DNA of 64,000 nucleotides from Xenophilus sp. L33. Its GTDB lineage: Bacteria > Pseudomonadota > Gammaproteobacteria > Burkholderiales > Burkholderiaceae_C. The notes beneath the pieces are model-generated. The model saw only the letters and a program-made list of their open reading frames with translations, was not told where the DNA came from and made no database searches. The position numbers were made by a program, and so were the translations under genes. Location of the stretch: positions 1 to 64,000 of the forward strand of contig NZ_LMUW01000022.1 in assembly GCF_009765735.1 (NCBI RefSeq), given 5' to 3'. This document shows positions 8,246 to 16,297 of this stretch, piece after piece. The number at the start of each line of letters is the position of its first letter. Positions within the stretch are counted from its first letter, which is position 1.

Positions 8246-9442
8246 TCATTTCCACAGCTTGCACTTGGTCTCGGCCTTGGTCGTGAAGACCTGGTCGCCC
8301 GGCAGGGTCGAGACGATCTTCAGGTAGTCCCAGGGCTTGGTCGACTCGGCCGGCGACTTCACCTCGGCCAGGTACATGTCGTGCTCGAAGGTGCCGTCCG
8401 GGCGGATCGTGCCCTTGCCGTAGAAGTCGTCGATCTTCATGCTCTTGAGCTGCGCCATCACCTTGTCGGAGTCGGTGGTCTTGGCCGCCTCGACCGCCTT
8501 CAGGTAGGCCATGGTGGCCGAGTAGTCGGCGGCCTGCACGTCGGTCGGCATGCGCTGGGTCTTCTCGAAGAAGCGGGTGGCCCACTTGCGGGTGGCGTCG
8601 TTGCGGTCCCAGTACCAGCTGGTGGTCATCAGGAGGCCTTCGGTGTTCTTCAGGCCCAGGCTGTGGATGTCCGACAGGAACACCAGCAGGCCGGCGGTCT
8701 TCATCGTCTTGTTGATGCCGAATTCCTTGGCGGCCTTGATGCTGTTGACCGTGTCGCCGCCGGCGTTGGCCAGGCCCAGGATCTGCGCCTTCGAGTTCTG
8801 CGCCTGCAGCAGGAAGGACGAGAAGTCCGACGCGTTCAGCGGATGCTTGACCGAGCCCACCACGGTGCCGCCCTTGGCCAGCACCACCTTGGTGGTGTCG
8901 TCCTGCAGCGCCTGGCCGAAGGCGTAGTCGGCGGTCAGAAAGAACCAGCTCTTGCCGCCGCGATCGACCACCGCCGCGCCGGTGCCCTTGGCCAGCGCCA
9001 CGGTGTCGTAGGCATAGTGGATCGTGTAGGGGCTGCACTGCTCGTTGGTGAGCGCGGAGGTGCCGGCACCGTTGTTGAAGTAGACGCGCTTCTTCTCCTC
9101 GGCGACCTTGGCGGTGGCCAGCGCGACACCCGAATTGGTGCCGCCGAAGATCATGGTCACGCCCTGCGTGTCGACCCATTCGCGCGCCTTCGAGGCAGCG
9201 ACGTCGGCCTTGTTCTGGTGATCGGCCGAGACCAGCTCGATCGGCTGGCCGAGCGCCTTGCCGCCGAAGTCGTCGATTGCCATCTGGATCGCCACGATGC
9301 CGTTCTTGCCCTCGATGTCGGCATAGAGGCCCGACATGTCGGTGATCAGGCCGATCTTGACCTTCTCCTGCGCCTGGGCCGCGTGGGTGGCGAGCCCGGC
9401 GATGCCGAGCATGAGGGCAACGATCTTCAATTTCGCGTTCAT
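8246..9442 (-). CDS. LivK-like periplasmic binding protein (first of tandem pair)
   Basis: 398 residues with a signal peptide ending near AAQAQ (about residue 23) and a Peripla_BP_6 fold. It shares long stretches with the following gene (KVKIG.ITDMS.LYAD, FGGTNSG, ECSPYT-like and LNASDFSSFLLQAQNSKAQ segments). The ATG at 9442 directly starts the signal peptide; the reading frame is open further upstream but without a leader-like sequence. Lies between livF and the second binding protein. Binds the ligand in the periplasm and delivers it to LivHM. Confidence 0.92.
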   Translation of the reverse strand: MNAKLKIVALMLGIAGLATHAAQAQEKVKIGLITDMSGLYADIEGKNGIVAIQMAIDDFGGKALGQPIELVSADHQNKADVAASKAREWVDTQGVTMIFGGTNSGVALATAKVAEEKKRVYFNNGAGTSALTNEQCSPYTIHYAYDTVALAKGTGAAVVDRGGKSWFFLTADYAFGQALQDDTTKVVLAKGGTVVGSVKHPLNASDFSSFLLQAQNSKAQILGLANAGGDTVNSIKAAKEFGINKTMKTAGLLVFLSDIHSLGLKNTEGLLMTTSWYWDRNDATRKWATRFFEKTQRMPTDVQAADYSATMAYLKAVEAAKTTDSDKVMAQLKSMKIDDFYGKGTIRPDGTFEHDMYLAEVKSPAESTKPWDYLKIVSTLPGDQVFTTKAETKCKLWK

Positions 9443-9495
9443 GGTGGTTCCTGGATGGAAGGTGGGAGAGAAAAGGGGGAATGAAAAAGGCGTCC

Positions 9496-10206
9496 TCAGA
9501 CGCCCAGCAGTTCGTTGAGCACCGGCATCTTCGATTCCAGCTCGGCCGCGTTGAAGCCCTCGACCATGCGGCCGTGCTCCATCACGTAGAAGCGGTCGGC
9601 CAGCGGCGCGGCGAAGCGGAAGTTCTGCTCGACCATCAGCACCGTGTAGCCCTTGTCGCGCAGCATGTGGATCATGCGGGCCAGCGCCTGCACGATCACC
9701 GGCGCCAGGCCTTCGGAGATCTCGTCCAGCAGCAGCAGGGTCGCGCCGGTACGCAGGATGCGCGCGACCGCCAGCATCTGCTGCTCGCCGCCCGAGAGAC
9801 GCGTGCCCTGGCTGTGGCGCCGCTCGGCCAGGTTCGGGAACATGGCGTAGATTTCGTCGACCGACATCCCCTTGCCGGCGCCCTTCAGCGGCGGCGGCAG
9901 CATCAGGTTCTCCTCGCACGACAGGCTCGCGAAGATGCCGCGTTCCTCCGGGCAGTAGCCGATGCCGAGATGCGCGATGCGGTGCGTCGCCATGTCGATG
10001 GTCTCGGTGCCGTTGACCTTGATGCTGCCCTTGCGCGCACCGGTCAGGCCCAGGATGGCGCGCATCGTCGTGGTGCGGCCCGCACCATTGCGGCCCAGCA
10101 GGGTCACGACCTCGCCCGGCTGCACCACCATGTCGACGCCGTGCAGCACGTGCGACTCGCCGTACCAGGCTTGCAGGCCGTTGATCTCCAGCGCGGGCGT
10201 TGCCAT
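9496..10206 (-). CDS. livF: Branched-chain amino acid ABC transporter ATPase LivF (Walker A Lys replaced by Arg)
   Basis: 236 residues, normal LivF length. Walker A reads GRNGAGRTTT (residues 38-47), with Arg at position 44 where the nucleotide-binding Lys normally is. The signature LSGGEQQMLAVAR and Walker B LLLLDEISEGLAP are as expected for LivF. The codon is CGC at 10077-10075, read directly in the sequence. One degenerate site in a LivG/LivF pair could leave an asymmetric ATPase with LivG as the main motor. Starts 1 nt after livG. Confidence 0.93.
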   Translation of the reverse strand: MATPALEINGLQAWYGESHVLHGVDMVVQPGEVVTLLGRNGAGRTTTMRAILGLTGARKGSIKVNGTETIDMATHRIAHLGIGYCPEERGIFASLSCEENLMLPPPLKGAGKGMSVDEIYAMFPNLAERRHSQGTRLSGGEQQMLAVARILRTGATLLLLDEISEGLAPVIVQALARMIHMLRDKGYTVLMVEQNFRFAAPLADRFYVMEHGRMVEGFNAAELESKMPVLNELLGV

Positions 10207-10207
10207 T

Positions 10208-10978
10208 TCAGTGCGCCCCTTGGAGTTGGCCGTCTGTGGTGCCCATGTACGCTTCCATCACCAGCGGGTTGCGCGACACCTCCGCATACGGCCCTTCGGC
10301 CAGCACCGAGCCGCGCTGCAGCACCGTGATGGTGTCCGCGATCGTCGACACCACGCTCATGTTGTGCTCGACCATCAGGATGGTGCGCCCGGCCGACACG
10401 CGCTTGATCAACTCGGCGACGCGGTGCACGTCCTCGTGGCCCATGCCCTGCGTCGGCTCGTCGAGCAGCATCAGTTCGGGCTCCATCGCCAGCGTCGTCG
10501 CGATCTCCAGCGCGCGCTTGCGGCCGTAGGGCAGGTTCACCGTCAGCTCGTCCGCCAGGTCTTCCAGGCCGACCTCGGCCAGGAGCGTCCGCGCGCGGGC
10601 ATCGAGCGGCTTGAGCGAACGCTCGCTCTTCCAGAAGTGGTACGAGGTGCCGAGCGCGCGCTGCAGCCCGAGCCGCACGTTCTCCAGCAGCGTGAGATGC
10701 GGGAACACCGCCGAGATCTGGAACGAGCGGATCACGCCGCGCCGCGCGATCTGCGCCGGCCGCTCGCCGGTGATGTCGACGCCGTTGAACAGGATCGAGC
10801 CGGAGGTCGGCTCCAGGAACTTGGTCAGCAGGTTGAAGCAGGTGGTCTTGCCTGCACCGTTGGGGCCGATCAGCGCATGGATCGAGCCGCGGACGACCCG
10901 CAGGTCGACCTTGCTGACTGCGGTGAAGCCCTTGAATTCCTTGGTGAGCTGGCGTGTCTCGAGAATGATGTCGCTCAT
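10208..10978 (-). CDS. livG: Branched-chain amino acid ABC transporter ATPase LivG
   Basis: 256 residues from ATG 10978 (MSDIILET), the first start that gives the normal N-terminus of the family; the frame is open further upstream but that part has no similarity to LivG. Walker A GPNGAGKTTCF has the canonical Lys, and Walker B ends LLDEPTQGMG. First gene of the importer operon. It hydrolyses ATP to drive LivHM, paired with LivF. The roughly 200 nt upstream must contain the operon promoter, but no clear -35/-10 pair was recognised. Confidence 0.93.
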   Translation of the reverse strand: MSDIILETRQLTKEFKGFTAVSKVDLRVVRGSIHALIGPNGAGKTTCFNLLTKFLEPTSGSILFNGVDITGERPAQIARRGVIRSFQISAVFPHLTLLENVRLGLQRALGTSYHFWKSERSLKPLDARARTLLAEVGLEDLADELTVNLPYGRKRALEIATTLAMEPELMLLDEPTQGMGHEDVHRVAELIKRVSAGRTILMVEHNMSVVSTIADTITVLQRGSVLAEGPYAEVSRNPLVMEAYMGTTDGQLQGAH

Positions 10979-11131
10979 CTCGCGCGATCGGCAGGGTGCG
11001 GGCGGTGGTTGTCGGTCATGCAGTGGATTGTGTGCACCTTCGAAGTAGTGCGACCGCATTGTTTGCGAAGGTAACCAAAGCTGCCACTGGGGCAAATGCC
11101 TATGCTGCGATGCAACCTGTCGCGCAAACGA

Positions 11132-11155
11132 CGCGCGGCCCCTAAGGGCCGCGCG
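11132..11155 (-). terminator. Perfect GC hairpin downstream of emrB
   Basis: Arms 11132-11141 and 11146-11155 (CGCGCGGCCC / GGGCCGCGCG) with a CTAA loop. It lies 25 nt past the emrB stop and is followed on the minus strand by only a short TCGTTT run. Probable terminator of the efflux operon; the weak U tract lowers confidence. Confidence 0.55.
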
Positions 11156-11179
11156 ACATGACAGCTGAATGACGAAGCG

Positions 11180-12748
11180 CTAGTGCGCGCCCGCCGCCGC
11201 GTCGGAGGCACCGGCGCCTCGCGTCGGCTTCGCCAGCCAGACCAGCGGGATCAGAAGCAGGAACAGGATCGCCGAGCCGTAGAAGACGTCGGTCGCCGCC
11301 ACCATGTAGGCCTGCTGGTCGATCAGTCGGTTGAGCTGCCCCAGCACCTGGTCGGGCGTGAAGCCGCTCGCACCGAGGCCGGCGATCGCGCTGCTGGCCG
11401 CGGCCGAGCCCTGGCTCATGATGTCGGTGAGCTGCGCGTGATGCAGCGTCGCCCGGTTCTCCCACACCGTGGTCGCGACCGAGGTGCCGACCGCGCCGGC
11501 CGTGATCCGCAGGAAGTTCGACAGGCCCGAGGCCGCCGCGATGCGCTCCGGCGGCAGGCCCGACAGCGTGATCGTCACCAGCGGGATGAAGAAGAACGCC
11601 ATCGCGACACCCTGGATGATCGTCGGGATCATGATCGTCCACAGGTCGGCGTTGGTGTTGAGGTTGGAGCGCATCCACATCACCAGCGCGAAGATCAGGA
11701 ACGAGAAGGTCGCGAAGCGGCGCGGGTCGACCTTCGCCACCGTCAGGCCGACGATCGGCGAGAAGAAGATCGCCAGGAAGCCCACCGGCGCCATCACCAT
11801 GCCCGCCTGCGTCGCGGTGTAGCCCATGAACTGCTGCAGCCACAGCGGCAGGATCACCACGTTGCCGAAGAAGAGGCCGTAGGCGACCGCGGTCGCGAAC
11901 GCGCCCGACCAGAAGTTGCGCCGCTTGAACAGCGACAGGTCGACCACCGGATGCTTGTCGGTCAGCTCCCAGATCAGGAAGAAGGCCAGGCCCACGACCG
12001 CCACCACCACGCCGCCGACGATCACCGGCGAATGGAACCAGTCCAGCTCCTTGCCCTTGTCGAGCACCAGCTGCATCGAGCCGACCCACAGCACCAGCAG
12101 CGCCAGGCCGATGCCGTCGATCGGCACCTTGCGGGTGCTGCTCTCACGCTTCCTGAAGATGCTGAAGGTGATGCCCGCAGCCATCAGGCCGACCGGGATG
12201 TTGATGTAGAAGATCCACGGCCAGGAGATGTTGTCGGTGATGTAGCCGCCGAGCAGCGGCCCCATGACCGGCGCGACCAGCGTGGTCATCGACCACATCG
12301 CCATCGCCAGCCCGGCCTTGGCGCGCGGGTAGCTCGACAGCAGCAGCGTCTGCGACAGCGGGATCATCGGCCCGGCCACGAAGCCCTGCAGCGCCCGGAA
12401 GGCGATCAGGGTCGGCATGTTGGGCGCCAGGCCGCAGAGCCAGGAGCTGACAATGAACAGCATCACGCTGGCCAGGAACAGGCGCACCTGGCCGAAGCGC
12501 TGCGTCAGGAAGCCGGTCAGCGGCACCGCGATCGCGTTGGCGACCGCGAAGCTGGTGATGACCCAGGTGCCCTGCGTCGAGCTGACGCCGAGGTCGCCGG
12601 AGATCGCCGGCAGCGACACGTTCGCGATCGACGTGTCGAGCACGTTCATGAAGGTCGCGGCCGACAGCGCGATCGTGCCCCACACGCGGGCCGAGCCGTC
12701 GAGCGGTGGCAGCGGTGCAGGCGCCGTGGATGCGGGGGCGGTGGCCAT
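11180..12748 (-). CDS. emrB: EmrB-type DHA2 major facilitator drug efflux pump
   Basis: 522 residues with 14 predicted membrane segments. It contains the DHA2 motifs NVLDTSIANVSLPAI near 35-49, the loop FLTQRFGQVRLF near 81-92 and GFVAGPMIPLSQTLLL near 125-140. Drug:H+ antiporter of the inner membrane, working with the EmrA-like adaptor and the outer-membrane channel encoded just upstream in the same operon. The terminal segment is Ala-rich and cytoplasmic. Expression is expected to follow the MarR regulator at the head of the operon. Confidence 0.93.
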   Translation of the reverse strand: MATAPASTAPAPLPPLDGSARVWGTIALSAATFMNVLDTSIANVSLPAISGDLGVSSTQGTWVITSFAVANAIAVPLTGFLTQRFGQVRLFLASVMLFIVSSWLCGLAPNMPTLIAFRALQGFVAGPMIPLSQTLLLSSYPRAKAGLAMAMWSMTTLVAPVMGPLLGGYITDNISWPWIFYINIPVGLMAAGITFSIFRKRESSTRKVPIDGIGLALLVLWVGSMQLVLDKGKELDWFHSPVIVGGVVVAVVGLAFFLIWELTDKHPVVDLSLFKRRNFWSGAFATAVAYGLFFGNVVILPLWLQQFMGYTATQAGMVMAPVGFLAIFFSPIVGLTVAKVDPRRFATFSFLIFALVMWMRSNLNTNADLWTIMIPTIIQGVAMAFFFIPLVTITLSGLPPERIAAASGLSNFLRITAGAVGTSVATTVWENRATLHHAQLTDIMSQGSAAASSAIAGLGASGFTPDQVLGQLNRLIDQQAYMVAATDVFYGSAILFLLLIPLVWLAKPTRGAGASDAAAGAH

Positions 12749-12766
12749 CGCGGGGCGAGCCTTCGA

Positions 12767-14077
12767 TCAGCCGGGAGTGGCTTGCGAGCCGGCGGCCGCG
12801 CCGGGCTTGGTCACCGAGGCCGGCGCCTTGCGCGCCGGCGCTTCGTCGCGGCCCAGGTTGGCGGCGATGATGCGCTGCACCTCGGCTTCCGCGCCCTGGT
12901 CGAGCTGGCTGTAGACGTTGGTCTCGATGGCGGCGCTGGCGCGCGGCACCTCGGCCAGCGACTTGCCGCCCTGGTCGCGGATGTCGACCTCGGCGTCCAT
13001 CGACAGGCCCACGCGCAGCGGGTTGGTCTTGAGCTGCGCCGGGTCGAGCGCGATGCGCACGGGCACCCGCTGCACCACCTTGATCCAGTTGCCGGTGGCG
13101 TTCTGCGCCGGCAGCAGCGCGAAGGCGGCACCGGTACCGACGCCGAGGCCGGCGACGCGGCCGTCGTATTCGACCTTCTTGCCGTAGAGGTCGGCGGTCA
13201 GCTTGACCGGCTGGTCGATGCGGATGTTGCGCAGCTGCACTTCCTTGAAGTTGGCGTCGACCCAGACCTGATTGAGCGGGACGATCGACATCATCGGCGT
13301 GCCGGCGGTCACGCGCTGGCCGAGCTGCACCGTGCGGCGGGCGACGTAGCCGTCGACCGGCGCGGGCATCGCGACGCGCTGCGTGGCGAGGTAGGCCTCG
13401 CGGACCTTGGCCGCGGCGGCCAGCACGCTCGGGTGTTCCTGCACCGTCGTGTTGTCGGTCAGCGACTGGTTGCTGCTGAGCTGCTCGCGCGCTGCCAGCA
13501 GGCTGGCCTGGGCCGCGGCCAGCGTGCTCTTCGCAGCGGCCACCGCGGTCTCGCTGTGGTTCAGTTCTTCCTTGGAGACCGCGCCGTTGCCCGCCAGCGC
13601 CTGGCGCCGCTTCAGGTCGTCCTGGGCGCGCTCGAGGTCGCTCTGCGCACGCACGATGTCGGCCTGGCGCAGGGTCACCTGGGCGGCCAGCGAGCTGTTG
13701 TTGACGAACAGCGTGCGGGCCTGGCGCACGGCCTGGGCCAGCGCCGCCTCGGACTGCTCGAAGGCCACCTTGGCATCCGACGGATCCAGCTGCACCAGCG
13801 GCTGGCCGGCCTTCACCAGGTCGGTGTCGTCGGCCATGATCGCCATCACGGTGCCGCCGATCTGCGGCGTGATCTGGATCACGTTGCCCTGAACGTAGGC
13901 GTTGTCGGTCGACTCGTAGTGGCTGCCGATGACGAATTCATAGATGCCCCAGCCGATGCCGCACAGCACCACCACCGCGGCCAGGCCGGTCAGCGCGCGA
14001 CGGCGCGAGTTGTTGGTGGGCGGCACTTCGGGCACGGGTTCGACCGGGACGGCCGGCGCTGCAGTGTTGTTGTCCAT
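12767..14077 (-). CDS. emrA: EmrA/HlyD-type membrane fusion protein
   Basis: 436 residues: a short Pro/Ala-rich cytoplasmic N-terminus, one membrane segment (about 31-50), then YVQGNVIQITPQIGGTV, the lipoyl-like half motif of HlyD adaptors. Long alpha-hairpin coiled coil follows (about 100-215) and beta-barrel GYVARRTVQLGQ near 245. It bridges EmrB and the outer-membrane factor across the periplasm. The C-terminal tail is extended and Ala/Pro-rich. Located between the OMP and emrB genes, gap of 18 nt to emrB. Confidence 0.93.
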   Translation of the reverse strand: MDNNTAAPAVPVEPVPEVPPTNNSRRRALTGLAAVVVLCGIGWGIYEFVIGSHYESTDNAYVQGNVIQITPQIGGTVMAIMADDTDLVKAGQPLVQLDPSDAKVAFEQSEAALAQAVRQARTLFVNNSSLAAQVTLRQADIVRAQSDLERAQDDLKRRQALAGNGAVSKEELNHSETAVAAAKSTLAAAQASLLAAREQLSSNQSLTDNTTVQEHPSVLAAAAKVREAYLATQRVAMPAPVDGYVARRTVQLGQRVTAGTPMMSIVPLNQVWVDANFKEVQLRNIRIDQPVKLTADLYGKKVEYDGRVAGLGVGTGAAFALLPAQNATGNWIKVVQRVPVRIALDPAQLKTNPLRVGLSMDAEVDIRDQGGKSLAEVPRASAAIETNVYSQLDQGAEAEVQRIIAANLGRDEAPARKAPASVTKPGAAAGSQATPG

Positions 14078-14116
14078 GGCTTGACTTTCGGATTCGGATG
14101 CGAGAAACGGGGATGT

Positions 14117-15685
14117 TCAGGGGCGCGTCGTGGCCACGGCCACGCCGCTGCCGGCGACCGGCGCGGCGGGCGTGGCCGCGCTGGTGGTGGTAGTAGCGGA
14201 AGTAGCGGGAGCAGCGGCAGCCGTGCTGTCCGCCGGCGGCTGCCAGCCGCCGCCCAGCGCACGTGCCAGGCCGACCTGCGCCTTCAACGCGCGGCCCGCC
14301 AGGTCGACGTTGTTGCGGCGCTGCGCCAGCACCGTGTCTTCGGCGGTCAGCACGTCCAGGTAGGTGCCGAGACCGGCCTTGTAGCGCTGCATGCCGACGT
14401 CGTAGGCCGCTTCGGCGGCGTTCTGCGCATCGCGCTGGTCGGTCTGCTGGCGCGCCACCGACTGGATCGACGTGATCTGGTCGGCGACGTCGCGCAGCGC
14501 GTCGAACACCGTCTGGTTGTAGCTCTCGACCGACGCGTCGAGATCGGCCGAGGCGCCGCGCAGATTCGCGCGCAGCTTGCCGCCTTCGAAGATCGGCAGC
14601 CGGATCGCCGGGCCGATGCCCCACGTCTCGCCGCCCTTCTCGAGCAGGTTGCCGAAGCCCAGGCTGTTGAAGCCGGCGAAGGCGGTCAGGTTGATGTTGG
14701 GATAGAACTGGGTCTTCGCGTTCTTGACCGAACTGTTGGCCGCCTCGGCGCGCCAGCGGGCGGCGGCGATGTCGGCGCGCCGGCCCAGCAGGTCGGCCGG
14801 AATGCTCTGGCCCAGCGCGATCGGCTTCATCTTGCCCAGCTGCGGCGGCACCAGCCCGTCGGTCGCGTTCGGCTTGGCCACCAGCGCGTCGAGCGCGTGG
14901 CGGGCGATCGCGATCTGCTCGTTCAGCGCCTCGATCTGCTGGCGTGCCTCGGGCACGCTGCTCTCGCTCTGCTTCAACTGCAGCTGCGTGTCGAGGCCAG
15001 CGGCGACCCGGTCGCGCACCAGCTTGAAGAGCTCTTCGCGCTGGGCCAGCGCGCGCTGCGCCACCACCAGGCGGTCCTGCAGATAGGCCCATTGCACGTA
15101 GCCGTTGGCGACGTTGCTCGACAGCATGACCTGCGCCGCGTCGGCCTCGGCCGCGGCGGCGTTGGCGGTACCGATGGCGGCATCGAGCGCGCTGCGGTTC
15201 TTGCCGAAGAAGTCGATTTCCCAGCTGAAGTTGAGCAGCGCGTCGCCGTCGTTGTAGACGCTGCCGCCGAGCGGCGCCGGGTAGATGAAGTTGGCCGGGA
15301 ACTGGGTGCGGGTCAGGTCGATCGCGCCGTTGACCTGCGGCATCAGCGCCGCCCGGCTCACGCCGACGTTGGCCTGCGCCCGCGCCAGCCGCGCCCGTGC
15401 GACGCCCAGGTTCGGGCTGCCTTCGATGGCCTGGGCCACCAGCGAATCGAGCTGCGGATCGCCGAAGGACTTCCACCACTGCGGATCGACCGAGGGCGCG
15501 GCGGCCGGATCGGCCGGGACGGACTTCGTCAGGCCAAGCGAATCGGCGGTCTGCAGGGTCGCGTGCGAGGCATCCGCGCCCATGATCTGGGCGCAGCCGG
15601 AAAGCGTCAGCGCCAATGCCGCTGCCGCTGCGGCGACAGCGGTCGTGCCGCGCCGCGCGGCGTGTTCAGGAAGAAGTCGAATCAT
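14117..15685 (-). CDS. Outer membrane efflux lipoprotein, NodT/OprM family (TolC-like)
   Basis: 522 residues. A lipoprotein signal peptide ends in LTLSGC with the acylated Cys at position 31. Two OEP repeats follow (about 60-280 and 290-480), including QWWKSFGDPQLDSLV and the typical SLGFGNLLEKGG region. The C-terminus is a low-complexity Thr/Ala tail (about the last 40 residues), longer than usual. It overlaps the end of the marR gene by 20 nt, implying translational coupling. It forms the outer-membrane duct of the tripartite pump. Confidence 0.93.
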   Translation of the reverse strand: MIRLLPEHAARRGTTAVAAAAAALALTLSGCAQIMGADASHATLQTADSLGLTKSVPADPAAAPSVDPQWWKSFGDPQLDSLVAQAIEGSPNLGVARARLARAQANVGVSRAALMPQVNGAIDLTRTQFPANFIYPAPLGGSVYNDGDALLNFSWEIDFFGKNRSALDAAIGTANAAAAEADAAQVMLSSNVANGYVQWAYLQDRLVVAQRALAQREELFKLVRDRVAAGLDTQLQLKQSESSVPEARQQIEALNEQIAIARHALDALVAKPNATDGLVPPQLGKMKPIALGQSIPADLLGRRADIAAARWRAEAANSSVKNAKTQFYPNINLTAFAGFNSLGFGNLLEKGGETWGIGPAIRLPIFEGGKLRANLRGASADLDASVESYNQTVFDALRDVADQITSIQSVARQQTDQRDAQNAAEAAYDVGMQRYKAGLGTYLDVLTAEDTVLAQRRNNVDLAGRALKAQVGLARALGGGWQPPADSTAAAAPATSATTTTSAATPAAPVAGSGVAVATTRP

Positions 15686-16220
15686 CTTTTTCTCTACGGG
15701 CCGACAAGGCCTGTGCGTTATCCAGAATCCGGCGCAGGTAGCTCTTGAGCTGCTGCCATTCGTCCTCGCTGAAGCCCGCCAGATGGTCGTTCTGGACCTG
15801 GCAAAGCACGCGCGGCACTTCCTGCCCGGCCGCCCTGCCCTCGTCGGTCAACTCGATGTTCACGACGCGGCGGTCGGCCACCGAGCGCACGCGGCGGCAC
15901 AGGCCCTTGGCCTCGAGGCGATCGAGCAGGCGGGTCATGGCGCCGGTGTCGAGCTCGCACTCACGCGCCAGTTCGGCCACGGTCGCGCCGAGGCCGAGCG
16001 ACAGCTTGTGCAGCGGCATCCATTGCGGATAGGTGGGACTGTGGGGCTGGTGCATCTGCACTTCGACCGCCTGGCTCACCGCGGTCATGATGCGCCGCAT
16101 CATCCAGCCGATACTTTCCTCGGCGCGGTAGGTTTCAGGGCGGTAGAACGCGGTGGTGCTCGACGGTTCGGCGGGCTCGTCGGCCGGCGGCTCGGCCCTC
16201 ACGGCCTTCAGTTGGGACAT
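15666..16220 (-). CDS. MarR family transcriptional regulator, head of efflux operon
   Basis: 184 residues from ATG 16220. The winged helix-turn-helix lies at about 60-135 (LGATVAELARECELDTGAMT, then RLLDRLEAKGLCRR, then the wing VADRRVVNIELTDEG). The FYRPETYRAEESIGW segment near the N-terminus is typical of regulators located before emrAB-OMP operons. It probably represses itself and the pump genes until a hydrophobic compound binds. The start is nearly at the predicted transcription start (see promoter entry), so the mRNA may have almost no leader. Confidence 0.9.
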   Translation of the reverse strand: MSQLKAVRAEPPADEPAEPSSTTAFYRPETYRAEESIGWMMRRIMTAVSQAVEVQMHQPHSPTYPQWMPLHKLSLGLGATVAELARECELDTGAMTRLLDRLEAKGLCRRVRSVADRRVVNIELTDEGRAAGQEVPRVLCQVQNDHLAGFSEDEWQQLKSYLRRILDNAQALSARREKDDSTSS

Positions 16221-16226
16221 ACCCGA

Positions 16227-16255
16227 ATAATAGCTGTCATGACAATTACTGTCAA
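16227..16255 (-). promoter_or_regulatory. Near-consensus sigma-70 promoter of the marR-emr operon
   Basis: On the minus strand TTGACA (16255-16250) is followed after exactly 17 nt by TATTAT (16232-16227). This is the best sigma-70-like match noticed in the window. The predicted +1 is near 16220, the A of the marR ATG. Confidence 0.8.
16235..16254. promoter_or_regulatory. Probable MarR operator, two overlapping palindromes
   Basis: TGTCATGACA (16235-16244) is a perfect 10-bp palindrome, and TGACA-N5-TGTCA (16240-16254) is a second one sharing its half-site. Both lie in the spacer and -35 of the marR promoter, where binding would exclude RNA polymerase. AT-rich palindromes of this size are usual MarR targets; the assignment to this regulator is inferred from position. 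Confidence 0.65.
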
Positions 16256-16297
16256 GGCGACTTTTGTAGGGGCAAGCGTTCGTTAGAATCGGAGGCA

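Noticed and set aside
8234-8249. ATG at 8249 as start of the second binding protein
   Set aside because: It overlaps the previous stop, but the ATG at 8234 has the better ribosome site and gives a normal signal peptide.
11183-15748. 1521-codon open frame on the plus strand opposite the emr operon
   Set aside because: An antisense artefact of high GC third positions; repetitive His/Arg/Gln/Asp with no domain, while emrB, emrA and the OMP on the minus strand have clear motifs.
16284-16289. TAGAAT before the ABC exporter as a -10 element
   Set aside because: It lies directly before the Shine-Dalgarno; transcription starting there would remove the ribosome site, and no -35 fits.
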